DNA from: Silene latifolia
Taxonomy: Eukaryota; Streptophyta; Magnoliopsida; Caryophyllales; Caryophyllaceae
Assembly (NCBI RefSeq): GCF_048544455.1
Contig: NC_133534.1
Coordinates: forward strand, 225,522,292 to 225,586,291
Direction of reading: 5' to 3'
Length of the DNA: 64,000 nucleotides
Below, piece by piece: positions 10,797-21,878 of this stretch; position 1 is the first letter of the stretch; each line of letters begins with the position of its first letter. The notes under the pieces are model-generated. The model did no database searches and was not told where the DNA came from. It saw nothing but the letters and a program-made list of their open reading frames with translations. Made by a program: the position numbers and the translations under genes.

Positions 10797-12317
10797 CTAA
10801 CTAATGCTTGATTTGGTTCTACTTGTATCCAAACAATCTCTATAAACAGAGGTAAATAATTTATGAGACGCACAAATCTCCGTCATTAATACTTGATCCA
10901 CATTAAACTCCCCACCGCTGTTCACACGTTGTACCACACTCAAGTACTCCGATAACCCCATAAGACTCAAACCCGATTCAGCAGCCGAGTTGAGATGAAC
11001 CAGTGAACCCGAGTCAGGGATTGACTCTGCGGACGTGATCAAGTTAATACTCTTGAGCAAGTGGCCGCTATGAAGGAGTTGGTTCACCACCCCTGACTCT
11101 GTCACCGAGTTCCTGTTCTTCCCCTTATGCTCAATGCTGACTCGGACAATTTCGGTTAAGGCCGCATTGGTGAACCGCCTCAGTCCACGTGCTCCCCCGA
11201 TTAATACCCCCGGGTTGACCTGACTCCTCTGCTCCTGGTTCGGATTCCTCTTCCCGTGGCGAGTCACCGGGTTTGACCAAATGAAAACCGACTCGGAACT
11301 CCTGTTCCTGACCCGGGTAAACGGGTCGGACACAACCAATGCATTGTTGGCATCCAATAACATGACGTGCTTGTAATTACGGCGCACACGACCCAGTAAC
11401 ATGGGGTAACACGCCCACCGACGCAGCCTCATTGGCACGTGATCCAAGAAACCGGATAACGCGTCCTCGGGATCCAACTCGGAGGCTTCGAACCCCACTA
11501 TAGACCCGTAACTCGGACGAGTCAACTCATCCGGCGTTGTGGAGTTCCCTCTCCGCCTCCCCCAAAGGGTCTCCTTCCCGGCCTCCCCGACTGGGCGGAG
11601 GTAGCGAGTCAACCCGGGGGCCAAGTCGGCTCTCCCGAGTTGGCCGGCGAGGCGAACTATTGTAATGAGCGAGTGGGACTCGGAGTTGAGGAGAGGGGTG
11701 AGGTCTGTTTGCATGGAAATGGAGGGGAAGACGAAAACAAGGTCGAGGCGAGAAAGGAGACCGGAATGAAAAAGGAGACGAATGAAGGTGCGTATGTGAT
11801 GGGGGGAAGCTTCCTCGGAAACATGGGCGACAATTAAGTCAGACATAGCCTTGGTACCCCTCAAGTAAAGCTGGCCAATTCCCTGCAAAGCGGCCGGCTG
11901 CCGATTATCATTCTTATTATTAATAATATTGTAATTTGGTTTGTGACGGAGAAACCTTCGAGGTGAATTGATACTGGTTTTGTTGTTGTTGTTGTTGTTG
12001 TTGTGAATATTGGTGGAGAAGGAGGAGGAAGAAGTAGGGGGTTGAAGTTCAAAGGTGGAGATGAGAGTGAATAAAAGAAGAGTGGTGAAGAGTAAAAGAG
12101 CGCAAATAGAAAGAGTAGATTGAGTTTTGGAGAGGAGTAAGTTGGAAGAAGAAGATGAAGAAATAGAAAATGAGTTTCTTTTACGAGTAGTAGTATTAGT
12201 ATTATTATAATCATTATTGTTGTTGTTGTTATGGAAGAAGATGAAGAGCAAACCCATGCCCCAACCTTCATTATGGTGGTTGTTGTTGTTGGACTTGGGT
12301 GCTGATGAATAAACCAT
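10797..12317 (-). CDS. Uncharacterised plant type II membrane protein, glycosyltransferase-like
   Basis: Single-exon gene of 506 residues from the ATG at 12317; an in-frame ATG 11 codons upstream (12350) would give 517. I prefer the downstream start because MVYSSAPKS begins the more ordinary protein sequence. Numbered from the upstream Met, residues 21-130 are low-complexity Asn and Ser runs encoded by GTT-type microsatellites. A single hydrophobic segment at about 80-99 (SICALLLFTT and following) fits a signal anchor. The lumenal part is soluble and ordered, with a conserved-looking block MLLDANNALVVSDPF at about 330-344 and RRWACYPMLLGRVRRNYKHV just before it. This layout (short N-terminus, one anchor, large domain with a D-x-N/D-like block) resembles Golgi glycosyltransferases. 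I believe it belongs to a plant-specific family annotated only as a DUF. No enzyme activity can be claimed from the sequence. Confidence 0.75.
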   Translation of the reverse strand: MVYSSAPKSNNNNHHNEGWGMGLLFIFFHNNNNNNDYNNTNTTTRKRNSFSISSSSSSNLLLSKTQSTLSICALLLFTTLLLFTLISTFELQPPTSSSSFSTNIHNNNNNNNKTSINSPRRFLRHKPNYNIINNKNDNRQPAALQGIGQLYLRGTKAMSDLIVAHVSEEASPHHIRTFIRLLFHSGLLSRLDLVFVFPSISMQTDLTPLLNSESHSLITIVRLAGQLGRADLAPGLTRYLRPVGEAGKETLWGRRRGNSTTPDELTRPSYGSIVGFEASELDPEDALSGFLDHVPMRLRRWACYPMLLGRVRRNYKHVMLLDANNALVVSDPFTRVRNRSSESVFIWSNPVTRHGKRNPNQEQRSQVNPGVLIGGARGLRRFTNAALTEIVRVSIEHKGKNRNSVTESGVVNQLLHSGHLLKSINLITSAESIPDSGSLVHLNSAAESGLSLMGLSEYLSVVQRVNSGGEFNVDQVLMTEICASHKLFTSVYRDCLDTSRTKSSIS

Positions 12318-12621
12318 TACAAGTTTGTTTGCAACACCACACAGCCACACTACTACTTACTATTCTCTCTCTATCTCTAGCCTCTACTCTGTTGTTTGTT
12401 TGTTTGTTTGTTGGTTTTCTGTAAATTGGGAAGGAAGGCTCACGGTCTTTGTTTTGCTAAATATAATTAAAATAAAATAAAATAAAAAAGAAATGAAAGG
12501 AAAGGAAAGGAAGGGAAGGGAAGGAGAGAAAGGGGTGAGAAGAAGGATGTTGGTAGAGCGTGAATGTGATTTGGGTGTTGATGTTTCCATTTATTTCATT
12601 ATTCATTTCTTCTTATTTATA
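12318..12621 (-). promoter_or_regulatory. 5' UTR and core promoter of host gene 1
   Basis: On the minus strand a TATAAATA box lies at 12614-12621, about 300 bp before the preferred start codon, so transcription probably begins near 12585. The inferred leader contains a (GTTT)n run at about 12392-12412 on the plus strand and long CT/GA-rich tracts, common in plant leaders. The transcription start is inferred from TATA spacing only. Confidence 0.5.
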
Positions 12622-14064
12622 TTATACTCAAACAAACCCCCCCACATTTATTTACCATGATTCTATTTATTAGTATTTGTTATAATACATACATTATTCA
12701 ATTCACCATAAATTATTTATTTATACTATGGAATATGTATATATGGAATAATCATCAAATGAGATGAATACTCCCCTACAAGTACCAGTAACTACATACT
12801 ACAAGTATTTTATGTTTTGTTGTTGGGGGAATGGGGAGATTAAGTGATTAACCATACTCAGCTTCGATTCTTATGTTAATTATTACTGTCTATATGTCGT
12901 CCTCTATAAAACAAAGGTACAATTGCTATTACTTTCTCTTCTAACGTGCATACTACTTGTTATCTTACTCCTTTCACTTTCCCACTTTCATTGTACATTA
13001 TCATCAGCTAGTCTTGCTTGTGACGGACTAATTCCGTCACAAGATTGTGACCTCTCACAAAAAGGGAGGGGGACAAGGTGAGACACCCACATGTGGTTCC
13101 CCCCATTCACCTCTCAATGGACATTTTATGAGAGGAAACGGTATCTGTCACAAGCTTGTGACGGATATCACCTGTCTTTAATGAGATTTGGTGTATTATC
13201 ATTAATTATTATTTACTCACTATATATATATTCACTCTTCGGGACGTCGTCTTTGCTTTTCAAGAAATATTCAACCGTCCTATCTTCCTTCATTTTATTA
13301 TGCTACGTGCTACTTAGATATCACTATCACAATCATTCATCCAAGCTACCTACCTGAACGGCATCACAAATGCAATACAAATATGACACCCAGGTACCAA
13401 GTTAAGCTTATATTATTGTGCTCCATTTATCTAACTACATTCATACGGTTGCGAAACGATATCAAACTCTTATGCGTCAAGTTAGGGTTAAGGTCGTTTG
13501 ACACAAACCCAATACATACACATAACGAGGTATGATCCAGCATGGTTATATTATGAACAAGAGTAAAAGCCTCATATATACTTGCGCAGTCTCATGCAAA
13601 GACCATTGACAAACTAGCTTTAATATGCAAAAAACTTAGAATGGTTATTGGGTTTTTCAACCCATTTTGAGACTAATGATTAATGTGTTTTGTGGATTAG
13701 TTTACATATGTGCTGGTTTGGCTGCCTTTTTTTTTAAAAGGGGGAATTGTGAATTTTCATGAATTGAGAAAATGAAAGTCATTCGCCTACCTAAAAATGG
13801 TGATTTACATTTTTTCCCCGTAATTTGCCAACTTCTTCATAATAGAGAAGTTGAATTACCTAACCCTCTAGATAATTGTAAATTTCTCCAAGCATTTAAT
13901 TCTCGTATATCAATCAAATGTCTTTGAAGCAATTCACATGAATTATCCATAGGAGTTTAATTTCATATTGGAAAAATCTAATTTATTAAACTTATGTGTG
14001 GGATGTATTTTTCTTTTAACACTTTGTAACTAAATTGTCAAGTCTTTAAATCCTTATTTATATA
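12622..14064. other. Spacer with a degenerate foldback element
   Basis: No host gene. Around 13017-13170 there is foldback-like sequence around TTGTGACGGA / TCCGTCACAA with CTCTCACAAAA. Related sequence recurs near 14355-14510, which suggests one MITE family. The remainder is unremarkable AT-rich DNA. Confidence 0.35.
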
Positions 14065-14281
14065 TTCCATCCGTTCTGAACATTTGTTTACCTATTTCAT
14101 TTAGGATTTCTCGGTTATTTGTTCATCTTTTTATATTAGGAAGATTTTTTATTGGTAATACTGATCGTACACATTTATAATGGTCTATTCGTCATCCACT
14201 AACAACCATCATAAATGACCCTCTCGATCATTTCCTTGGTTTCTGTGTCAAAAACCAAAGATAAACAGATTAGCGAAAAGT
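14065..14281. mobile_element. Stowaway-like MITE, diverged copy of the RRP12 intron-1 family
   Basis: Left end TTCCATCCGTTCTGAACA then TTTGTTTACCTATTTCATTTA. The right half contains AAACCAAAGATAAACAGATT. The same order of motifs occurs in the MITE at 42232-42452. Ends are worn and boundaries approximate. Confidence 0.55.
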
Positions 14282-14824
14282 ATAATATAGGAGATTTGTC
14301 AAATTAATATAAGAGCACCGAAATGGGTATTTTAATCATTAGTACGTCTCACTGAATACGGTCATTATCCGTCACAAGCTGAAGATAGTAGTAATCCTCT
14401 CACAAAATGCAAGTGGGAGGGCAAGTGGAGGTATCCATTTCCCCCAATTGCACTATACCTTTGTATTTTGTGAGAGAGACATTACTTATGATAAATAGTG
14501 TTTGTCTTCAATGAGAACTTGTGTTTAATCATTGTGATCTCTCCTCCATAAGCTCCATCCATTTGGATATGTATAGCAGAAAATGAAACAAAGGACTCGT
14601 ATTCTTTTTTGTCTTAACCATAAAACACATCAATTAAATACTCGGTAGTAATGTGGCCATGATTGGTCCATGCATGCAACAATTGATTTTGGTCCCCCTA
14701 TTTTGGTTTTAACGCCTTAAGTCTCTGGCCAAAATTGGGAAATATGTCATGGTCTCACTTTTCTACCTTACTTGCTATAGAATCCTCCTAAAACTCAATT
14801 TTATTCGGAAGATCTATGTATATA

Positions 14825-15118
14825 CTCCCTCCATTCGACTCCACTTTACATGTATTCTTTTTTCATCCATTCAACCCCACTTTACATGTTTCCTTTTTAG
14901 GCCAAGAAAATGACCATGTTATCCTTATTCACACTTTATATTTACAAAAAATGTCATCCATACCCACACTAATCCACCATAAAACCCCACATTTATATTT
15001 TTTTAACATTTTTAACCTCATCATTCTCTTTCCCTATGTACTTTTTATAGTTTTTTTAATCCGTCCCTTAATATCCGTGCAAAAAGCATACTTGCGAAGT
15101 GGTGTTGAACGGAGAGAG
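14825..15118. mobile_element. Stowaway-type MITE
   Basis: Ends CTCCCTCCATTCGACTCC and, inverted, CTCTCTCCGTTCAACACC, with TA duplications (14823-14824 and 15119-15120). Confidence 0.75.
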
Positions 15119-16694
15119 TATTACATACATATATTGGGTCGTCCTTAAAAGAATAGAGGTGAACTGTGGGCCGCTCAACATTTATTTGGGCCTGCTTGGC
15201 ACCCGACCCATTTTGGATACAGGAAGTCTATCAAGTCCTATGTCATCCCAAATAGACTAAAAGATTAAGAGTTAATTAGTTTTTTCCCGCTCATTTAATG
15301 GACAAAAAGTGATCCCATATTGAATAAATCAAGATAGTGCATTGATTGAAAAATAGAGTTGGCCCACGTTGAAAATATCTAAGTAATATTTAAAAAAGAT
15401 TAACCATCTCCCTAAAATATTTTGCAATAATATTTATGAGAGGTTCTATAATCAAGAGTGAGAGTGTTTTTAAGATAAGACGGCTTTAAATTACTCCCTC
15501 CTATTCCGAATAACCGTCTCATTTGAACAGTGGCACGAAAATTAAGGAATAAAGTTAAAATAATGAAAAGTATTGTATATGGGTAAGAATATACTGTAGG
15601 AGTTAAATACGGTGGTCAAAGTATTCTCTACCTTCTTTCTCATTTCCTCTCTCACCTGCAATTGCCTGGGCGTCTGGAAGCAGCGTTCACCATTACTAAC
15701 GGACCACAATGTCCGTCTCAACCCCTATCTCAGTAACCCCCCGCAACTAACCACCACGCACCCTGTAATTCATATGCTACGTCCTCCAACTAATACCATA
15801 CCCCTTCTTGCCTCCATAATCCCCTATGCCCCGTATCATACATAACCACTAGCCCTCGTGATATCTCAATCCATTTCGTCCTTTTAAACTAAACGTCTCC
15901 AAAATATTTGTGCCTAGATTGAACTCCCATAACAGAATATTTATTCATCCGCCTCTTTGTGAGTCCTATAAAAACAAATAAATTACGCACTATTTTATCG
16001 TAAAATTATTAAAGGGCATAATCAAATCAATACTTACATGAGAAACTGTTAATTACTTTCTTGTAACATCTTTAAATGATCTATTCATTCAATATGGCTA
16101 TAATCTTCACGTTCATACCTCGATTTTTGCAACTAACTCTCACAATACTCATCATTTACTCCTTACATCTTAGTTGTGCATTAGTGTTTGTTTTCGGTCA
16201 TAATATTTACAGTAATTATTGCGTAAGACGATGTTAATGCAATTAACGTGGATTATTGTTAAAATATCATATTCATAACTTGATAAAATATGAGTGATAG
16301 AAATAGACGATGGTTTTAATGTGGTTCTGAATACAGCACATACTTCATTTGGATTGGATTGGATGGGTTGAAACAGAAGATCAACACCAAGTAGCAAAGG
16401 ACAATATCAAATCGAATTCACAAACTATAACCAATCTTGTTTAATAATCACATGGCCTCCTCCAAAAAATGTCTTCATAGAAAAATCAATGGACTCTAGG
16501 TTACGGAGTATATGAGTGTATCACAAAAAAAAGACCGAAACTTATTTAACAAATGAAAATTTATTGTTAGAAATTGTACAAATGAATTCAAGGTAAACTA
16601 TAAAGCAAAACAATTGTAGAAGATACGGAGTATATAAAATTTGAGATATCTTCGATCATAGATAATAGCAAGTGGGTCATTTACCTTCAAAGTT
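15119..16694. other. Spacer with part of another Stowaway-like element
   Basis: CTCCCTCCTATTCCGAAT at about 15495 is a Stowaway-type left end, but no matching right end is clear, so it is probably truncated. No gene recognised. Confidence 0.35.
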
Positions 16695-17279
16695 GATGGA
16701 ATTCCCTAATTACTAAATGAATAGGCGAACTCCATCATTTTCCCGCCAAAAAGCATATTCTTAAAAAAGGAAATTAATGATATAATTATATTCATTCCCT
16801 AAATAAGAAAACTAACAATGACAATTTAATTAATCTATTATATTTTCATTAAAATTAATCTTTTCATCAAATTATATTATTTTCATTAAACTCAAAACTA
16901 TATTATTTTAATAAAAATAAAAAATTTGATATAAAAGTATAAATTGCTAAATCTTTTATTATTCATATTACTAGATGATGAGTTGACCCATATTCTGTAT
17001 TAAACGATCGTTGTTATTACTTTCGTGACAAAGAAAATTGAAAAAAAATATATAACTTGAAACTCATTTGTTTTATGCTATAAAAATATTTTTATTAGAA
17101 TATATTTTAACTCATGACTCAATTCTCTTAACTAATTTTCAGTTTTAATTTTTATTTATCCAAACAAAATATAATGATGACAAATGTAAACAATGATAAG
17201 ATATCAATATTATATAAATAATTTTATAAAAATATTAAAACTTTAAATATCGTGCATATAATGCACGGGTCTAAACTAG
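16695..17279 (+). mobile_element. Helitron-like non-autonomous element, copy 2
   Basis: The 3' end is clear: a hairpin CGTGCAT-ATA-ATGCACG (17251-17267), then GGTCTAAACTAG ending at 17279 and followed by T. This fits the Helitron rule of a short hairpin before CTRR and insertion between A and T. The body matches copies 1 and 3. The 5' boundary is approximate. Confidence 0.6.
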
Positions 17280-17904
17280 TTATCAACTAATTACCATGAT
17301 TTCGTAAATGTCGAACACTCATAGAAGTTTTATTCACCTGGGAAGCGAAAACCTTTAAAAGATAAAAAGATGTGAAAGTAATAGAATCCGTTTCCAAAAT
17401 GGCCGATTTTCACTAATTATTTAACGAAATGGGTCGAGTCTCAAAATAATTATCGAAAATGGGTCAACGTAGGCTTGGTATTTACGAAGCTATTGTGAAG
17501 GGTGAAGTAGCCATGGCGCTTGGCGACTAAGGTCGAAGGCATATTTCCGCATATCCCCTCCCCATCCCATATCATACATCCCTAAATCAGGAAAAAAAAA
17601 ATCGCAAACCCTGATAATAGAAATGCGATTTTCCCTCCAAAAACTACCCTAAATATTTAAATTGAAACGATTAATTGTTAATTTATTAGTCTCTAAGTAA
17701 TACTCCTATCAAACAATCATTTGGATATTTCTTGGCCAATTTCCATACATATTGAAGGTATTAGCTATTACTTACTTTTTTTAATTAGCGATTGATTTGA
17801 GTAGCTAGTTAGTTTAGTTTATGATTATTATTCCATCTATTTGATAGTTTAGTTGAATTTAGGTGGTTGTTAGTGTTTTAGATTAATTTGTTTTGGTTAT
17901 AATT
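17280..17904. other. Spacer before the MULE pseudogene, possible element end
   Basis: Sequence around 17400-17480 (AAAATGGCCGA, AAATGGGTC, TACGAAGC) resembles the inverted-repeat arms at about 54690 and 56530. It may be the terminal region of the transposon that carried the adjacent transposase. No gene seen. Confidence 0.3.
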
Positions 17905-19342
17905 ATGGAGAGAAGTAATTTCCCCTTTTTGTGTTATTGGAATGGTGAAGTAGTTGAAGGAGATAGGTGTGTAAGCTATGTTGGTGGGAAATGAGTCTTT
18001 TATTTTTGTTAGTAGTAACATGAGCTACAATGATCTTGTTAAGGAGGTATACACAACCACGGTGTTGATAGTAGTAAGTATCAATTAGTGTTGAAGTTTG
18101 CTAGTCTTGGATGTTTTAAGGTTGTCAGTCTTAATAATGATCGTTCTTTACAAGCGATGTGGGCTAGTATACATCATTCAAAGGCGGGTTCTATGGATAT
18201 TTATGTTGAGTTAATACCATTTCAACAACCTCAAGTGAATAATGTAAATGTCGTATCAAATGTGTCATTTACTAGGATGTTAAACATAATATCGGAGAAT
18301 GATAATCGGTATGTGTCCTTGTTGAGAAATAATATCGGAGTAGAGGTAGGTGACGGTAATATTGAAGGGGATGAAGTTGAGGTTGATCTTCATTTAATAT
18401 TAGAGAATGCTAGTGATGCCGATGATGATGAGGACGATATTGATCTTGTGTCTCCGAGTGCTCCAAATCCGGGATTCACTAGTATTCCTAAATTTGATGC
18501 ATTACATAGGGATAATTGGGTTAATTGGAAAAAAGTTGTCCCCTATGATGGTGGGTGAGAGTTTTGTGTTGGTCAAACTTTTTCTAATAAGAGATCTCTG
18601 ACTAATGTAGTTACGGAGTATAATTTGAGGGTAAATCAAAGTTTCAAAATTCATGAGTCAAAACCTCACACGGTGACATACAAATGTGGGAGAAAACCTA
18701 TAGCATGTAAGTGGACCTTAAGAGCCAACCAAAAAAGTTGGGTTTCCAAAACACTTACTATTGTGAGATACAATGGTAGTCATGAGACATCATGTTTGGG
18801 AGACACCATGCCTATAGACCACTGAGGCAGATTGGGAGTTGTCGGTAAATGCTATAATTGAAATAATAATTGGTAAATTTAACTACACGATCTCTTATAT
18901 GAAGGCATGGAAAGCTAAACAAAAAGCTATTGCCGACATATTTGGTGATTGGGAGTTATCGTACCAGTTGCTGCCCCGATACTTTGAAGCTTTGAAAGAA
19001 GCTAATCCCGGTACCGTGGTTCAATTTGTAAATTATCCAACGAATGATCCAAATGTTGTGATATTTGGTCGGGTATTTTGGGCTTTTGCCCCAACCGTGA
19101 TTTTTCCCGATAAGAGCGGTAATGAGATTTGTATTCTTTTCTTGTCGTTGTTGCTTAATTTAGATGAAATTGATGATTATAGTTGGGGTTCCGCTGCACT
19201 TTCATGCTTATATAGAAACTTGTGTGCTGCAAGTAAGAAGGGGAAAGAGTAAAATATCTGGGCCGATTGTTCTCCTTCAGTTATGAGCTTCGGAACACAT
19301 TGTTGTAGGCCGCCCCGAAATTACATCACAATATGTAAATGT
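17905..19342 (+). pseudogene. Chimeric pseudogene: MULE transposase N-terminal part fused to a plant mobile domain
   Basis: From an ATG at 17905 (MERSNFPFLCYWNGEVVEGD) a frameshift near 17988 leads into an open frame from about 18088. Recognisable MULE features follow: an acidic linker (DADDDEDDIDLVSP), VGQTFSNKRSL, CKWTLRANQKSW and SYMKAWKAKQKAIADIFGDW (18893-18952), ending around VFWAFAPTV. At about 19095-19105 the text changes in frame to FPDKSGNEICILFL, DYSWGSAALSCLYRNLCAAS and GPIVLLQL, which match the plant mobile domain (PMD) of MAIN/MAIL1-type proteins. In-frame stops occur at 18556, 18823, 19250 and after GPIVLLQL, where a conserved Trp is probably lost. The MULE catalytic core that should follow FAPTV is absent. 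It is dead. Either a deletion joined two domains of one element, or a PMD gene piece was captured. PMD proteins are known both as host silencing factors and as parts of transposons. Confidence 0.75.
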
Positions 19343-19683
19343 AATAAAGTTTTTAGTTTCCTCTCATCTTTATACCTATTAATAATTAATACATTTTACT
19401 AATTTAACATATAACTTTTTTCTTAAATGATGAAATTTTGGCTTCCCTCCTCATTTATACTACCTATACACATTGCCATATTTTTGTCTACGATTATCAT
19501 CTCTTGTGTTGTCACAATATCTCTACTTGTCAACCTTAAACACACTTGATATTTTATTTTGTCGGTCTAAACACTCTACTTCATTCAATCAATAAAGAGA
19601 ACTTAAAATAACGCCTAAATATTTGTTGGAAGATAAACATTCATAGTCCATAATCTTTAAGCTGATTAAAACAATAAATTATT
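19343..19683. other. AT-rich spacer at the chromovirus insertion site
   Basis: No gene recognised. The last five bases, TTATT (19679-19683), are the left target-site duplication of the element that follows. Confidence 0.5.
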
Positions 19684-21030
19684 TGTAATACTACGGATTT
19701 TCTTTGGTGACTACTCGACCGAGTAGAGCCTACTCGGCCGAGTAGTGCTGTTGTTGTGAGTTGTTTTGGTTCTGCCGATGAATACTCGACCGAGTATAGT
19801 GAATACTCGACCGAGTAGCGGATACTCGGCCGAGTATAACTTTACTCGACCGAGTATTCGGTCTGGCGAAATTTATTTTGACGGTTTGATTAGGGAGTGT
19901 TTAAGATTATTTTTATATCCCGCGTCAGTTTTTAAAACATCATTTCAACTTCATCATTTCTACGTTAACCCTAATCTCTCCCTAATCACTCCCTAATAAT
20001 CCCATAACTTTGTTGTGTGTGAAATCTTCGGAGTTCTTGCGTATAATTCCTCATCTTACTGTTGGTAAGTTCTATTTCTATGTTATTCGTATTCGTTGGG
20101 GTTACTTTACATTTACGGAATTGGGAATATGGGGGTTGTGCAATGTGTAATTGTGTTATATGATTATGGTATAGGAGAAGACTTCGTAGAGGAGCCTTTC
20201 TGATTGTTCGAGTTCATTCCACTGTTGATTGCTAAGGTGGGTTTCCCTACTCGTTTCATCGTTCTTTGTAAGACATGTTTGTTGTGATTATTGTTATCTG
20301 TTGATCATCGGAGTATGGAGATTGTTGTGACGATGTTGGTGTGAGGGTATTGAGACGACTGTGATGTCATGTGATTGTGATTGTGGTGGAGTCACTTGCG
20401 GGAGTGGCTTCACACCCTAGTTCGCCCTCCGTGGAACCCGCCTCGGGTGGGGATATGCACATTAAGGGACAGGGATTGTTGTCGCTCGTTGAGGAGCTAG
20501 ACTAGGTGGGATCGGCTGCGGTCACCCACTGGCGGCGAGGATTACCTGTTGCGATGGGTAATCTGGCCGGGCTACACACTTAGGTGTGTAGTCGGTTACT
20601 GTGTGAGAATGGATGATTGGGAATTGGTGATGATCAGTTGATTACTTCGTTTGTTTGTCTTAATATTTGAGTAATACTGACCCCGTTGTTGTTTGTGGAA
20701 TCTGCGGTGATCCATTCGGGGATGGTGAGCAGGCTTGACAGGTATTACTAGTGTGATCTTGGGGACAGTCATGGGAGTATTGTCATCACCAGTCATAGCA
20801 TCACCGTCTGAGTCTTAGTTTGATTTCTTTTATTGTCAGACATTGGAGATGTATTTTGTTAAATCAGTATTTGGATTTGGATGTTGTAAACTTTATACCT
20901 TGCAGTACTTTAATAAATGTGCTCAGTTCAGACGCTTTTGATATGTACTAACCTCGGGCAACCAAGATGGTAACACACTTTCATGGTAAGGTGGTCCTGG
21001 TAAGGCTCCTTGGTATGAGGGGGTGTTACA
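19684..21030 (+). repeat. 5' LTR of the chromovirus
   Basis: A 1347-bp LTR from TGTAATAC to TGTTACA. It carries six palindromes of the type TACTCGACCGAGTA or TACTCGGCCGAGTA at 19712-19858. The last ~1062 bp are nearly identical to 24211-25273, which suggests a fairly young insertion. Confidence 0.88.
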
Positions 21031-21033
21031 AAG

Positions 21034-21046
21034 TGGTATCAGAACC
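21034..21046 (+). promoter_or_regulatory. Primer-binding site, initiator tRNA-Met type
   Basis: TGGTATCAGAACC begins 3 bp after the LTR end. It is one base away from the common plant site TGGTATCAGAGCC, complementary to the 3' end of initiator methionine tRNA, which primes minus-strand DNA synthesis. Confidence 0.85.
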
Positions 21047-21481
21047 GAAGATTCCGGCACCTAAAAAAATGAATTTAATGAACCTAGAGAGTCTAAATAA
21101 AATGAACCCGGGGAGAGTTGTTTGGAGCTACCGCAAAGACTCGGGAGACGTCCCGGAGTCGCAAATTGGCCCTCATTAACTCGAGCCGGTAACATGGGGA
21201 AGTGCGATGAGATTTAGGTTTGGTATGTACATGTATGTGAAGATGCATGTGGTAATAGTTGATAATTGAAAAGGGTATGTGATGAAATTTGTAAGTGTGG
21301 TGATTGGGGAAATGGTGGAGGTGACGGGTTTGTGAATGTTTGTTATGTTGGAATTAGAATATGCATGAATCGTATGTTGGTATGGTTATAACGTGGCACT
21401 TAAGTCCTTGATGTTATGTGATTGTTGCGGGAATAGTGAGCATGATAGAGAACTTTATACTGTATACCCGTCTATTTTGTG

Positions 21482-21803
21482 ACTCGGCCGAGCAGGGCAG
21501 GTACTCGACCGAGTAGAGAGCACTCGGCCGAGTAACGAAGCACTCGACCGAGTAACCAAACACTCGACCGAGTATTGTTTGGCAGTGAGTAGCAGTGGCT
21601 ACTGTATGTGATAACTCGACCGAGTAAGTAAGTATACTCGACCGAGTAGAGCCTACTCGGCCGAGTGTTGTTTTACTCGACCAAGTGTTGTTTTTGAATT
21701 TTTGACGTTCGCTTCTGGAGTCGAATACTCGACCGAGTATCTATGATACTCGATCGAGTAGTCGTTACTCGACCGAGTATGGTTGTATACTCGGCCGAGT
21801 ATT
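21482..21803 (+). repeat. Cluster of 14-bp palindromes upstream of gag
   Basis: About 13 copies of an imperfect palindrome of the form (T)ACTCGACCGAGTA or (T)ACTCGGCCGAGTA, with irregular spacing of roughly 10-50 bp. The same motif occurs six times in the 5' LTR and a few times in the related solo LTR at 4466-4527. The copies are separate, not a strict tandem array. A role as a binding site or in packaging is only a guess. Confidence 0.85.
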
Positions 21804-21878
21804 CTTTTGGCGGAAGGTTGTTACGTTTTGAGCCATAGGCTTTTGTGTTTACGTCTCCTTGTTTCTTGTCAGCTCAAA

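Noticed and set aside
11861-12271. 136-residue minus-strand ORF
   Set aside because: Alternative frame over the microsatellite-rich 5' part of host gene 1.
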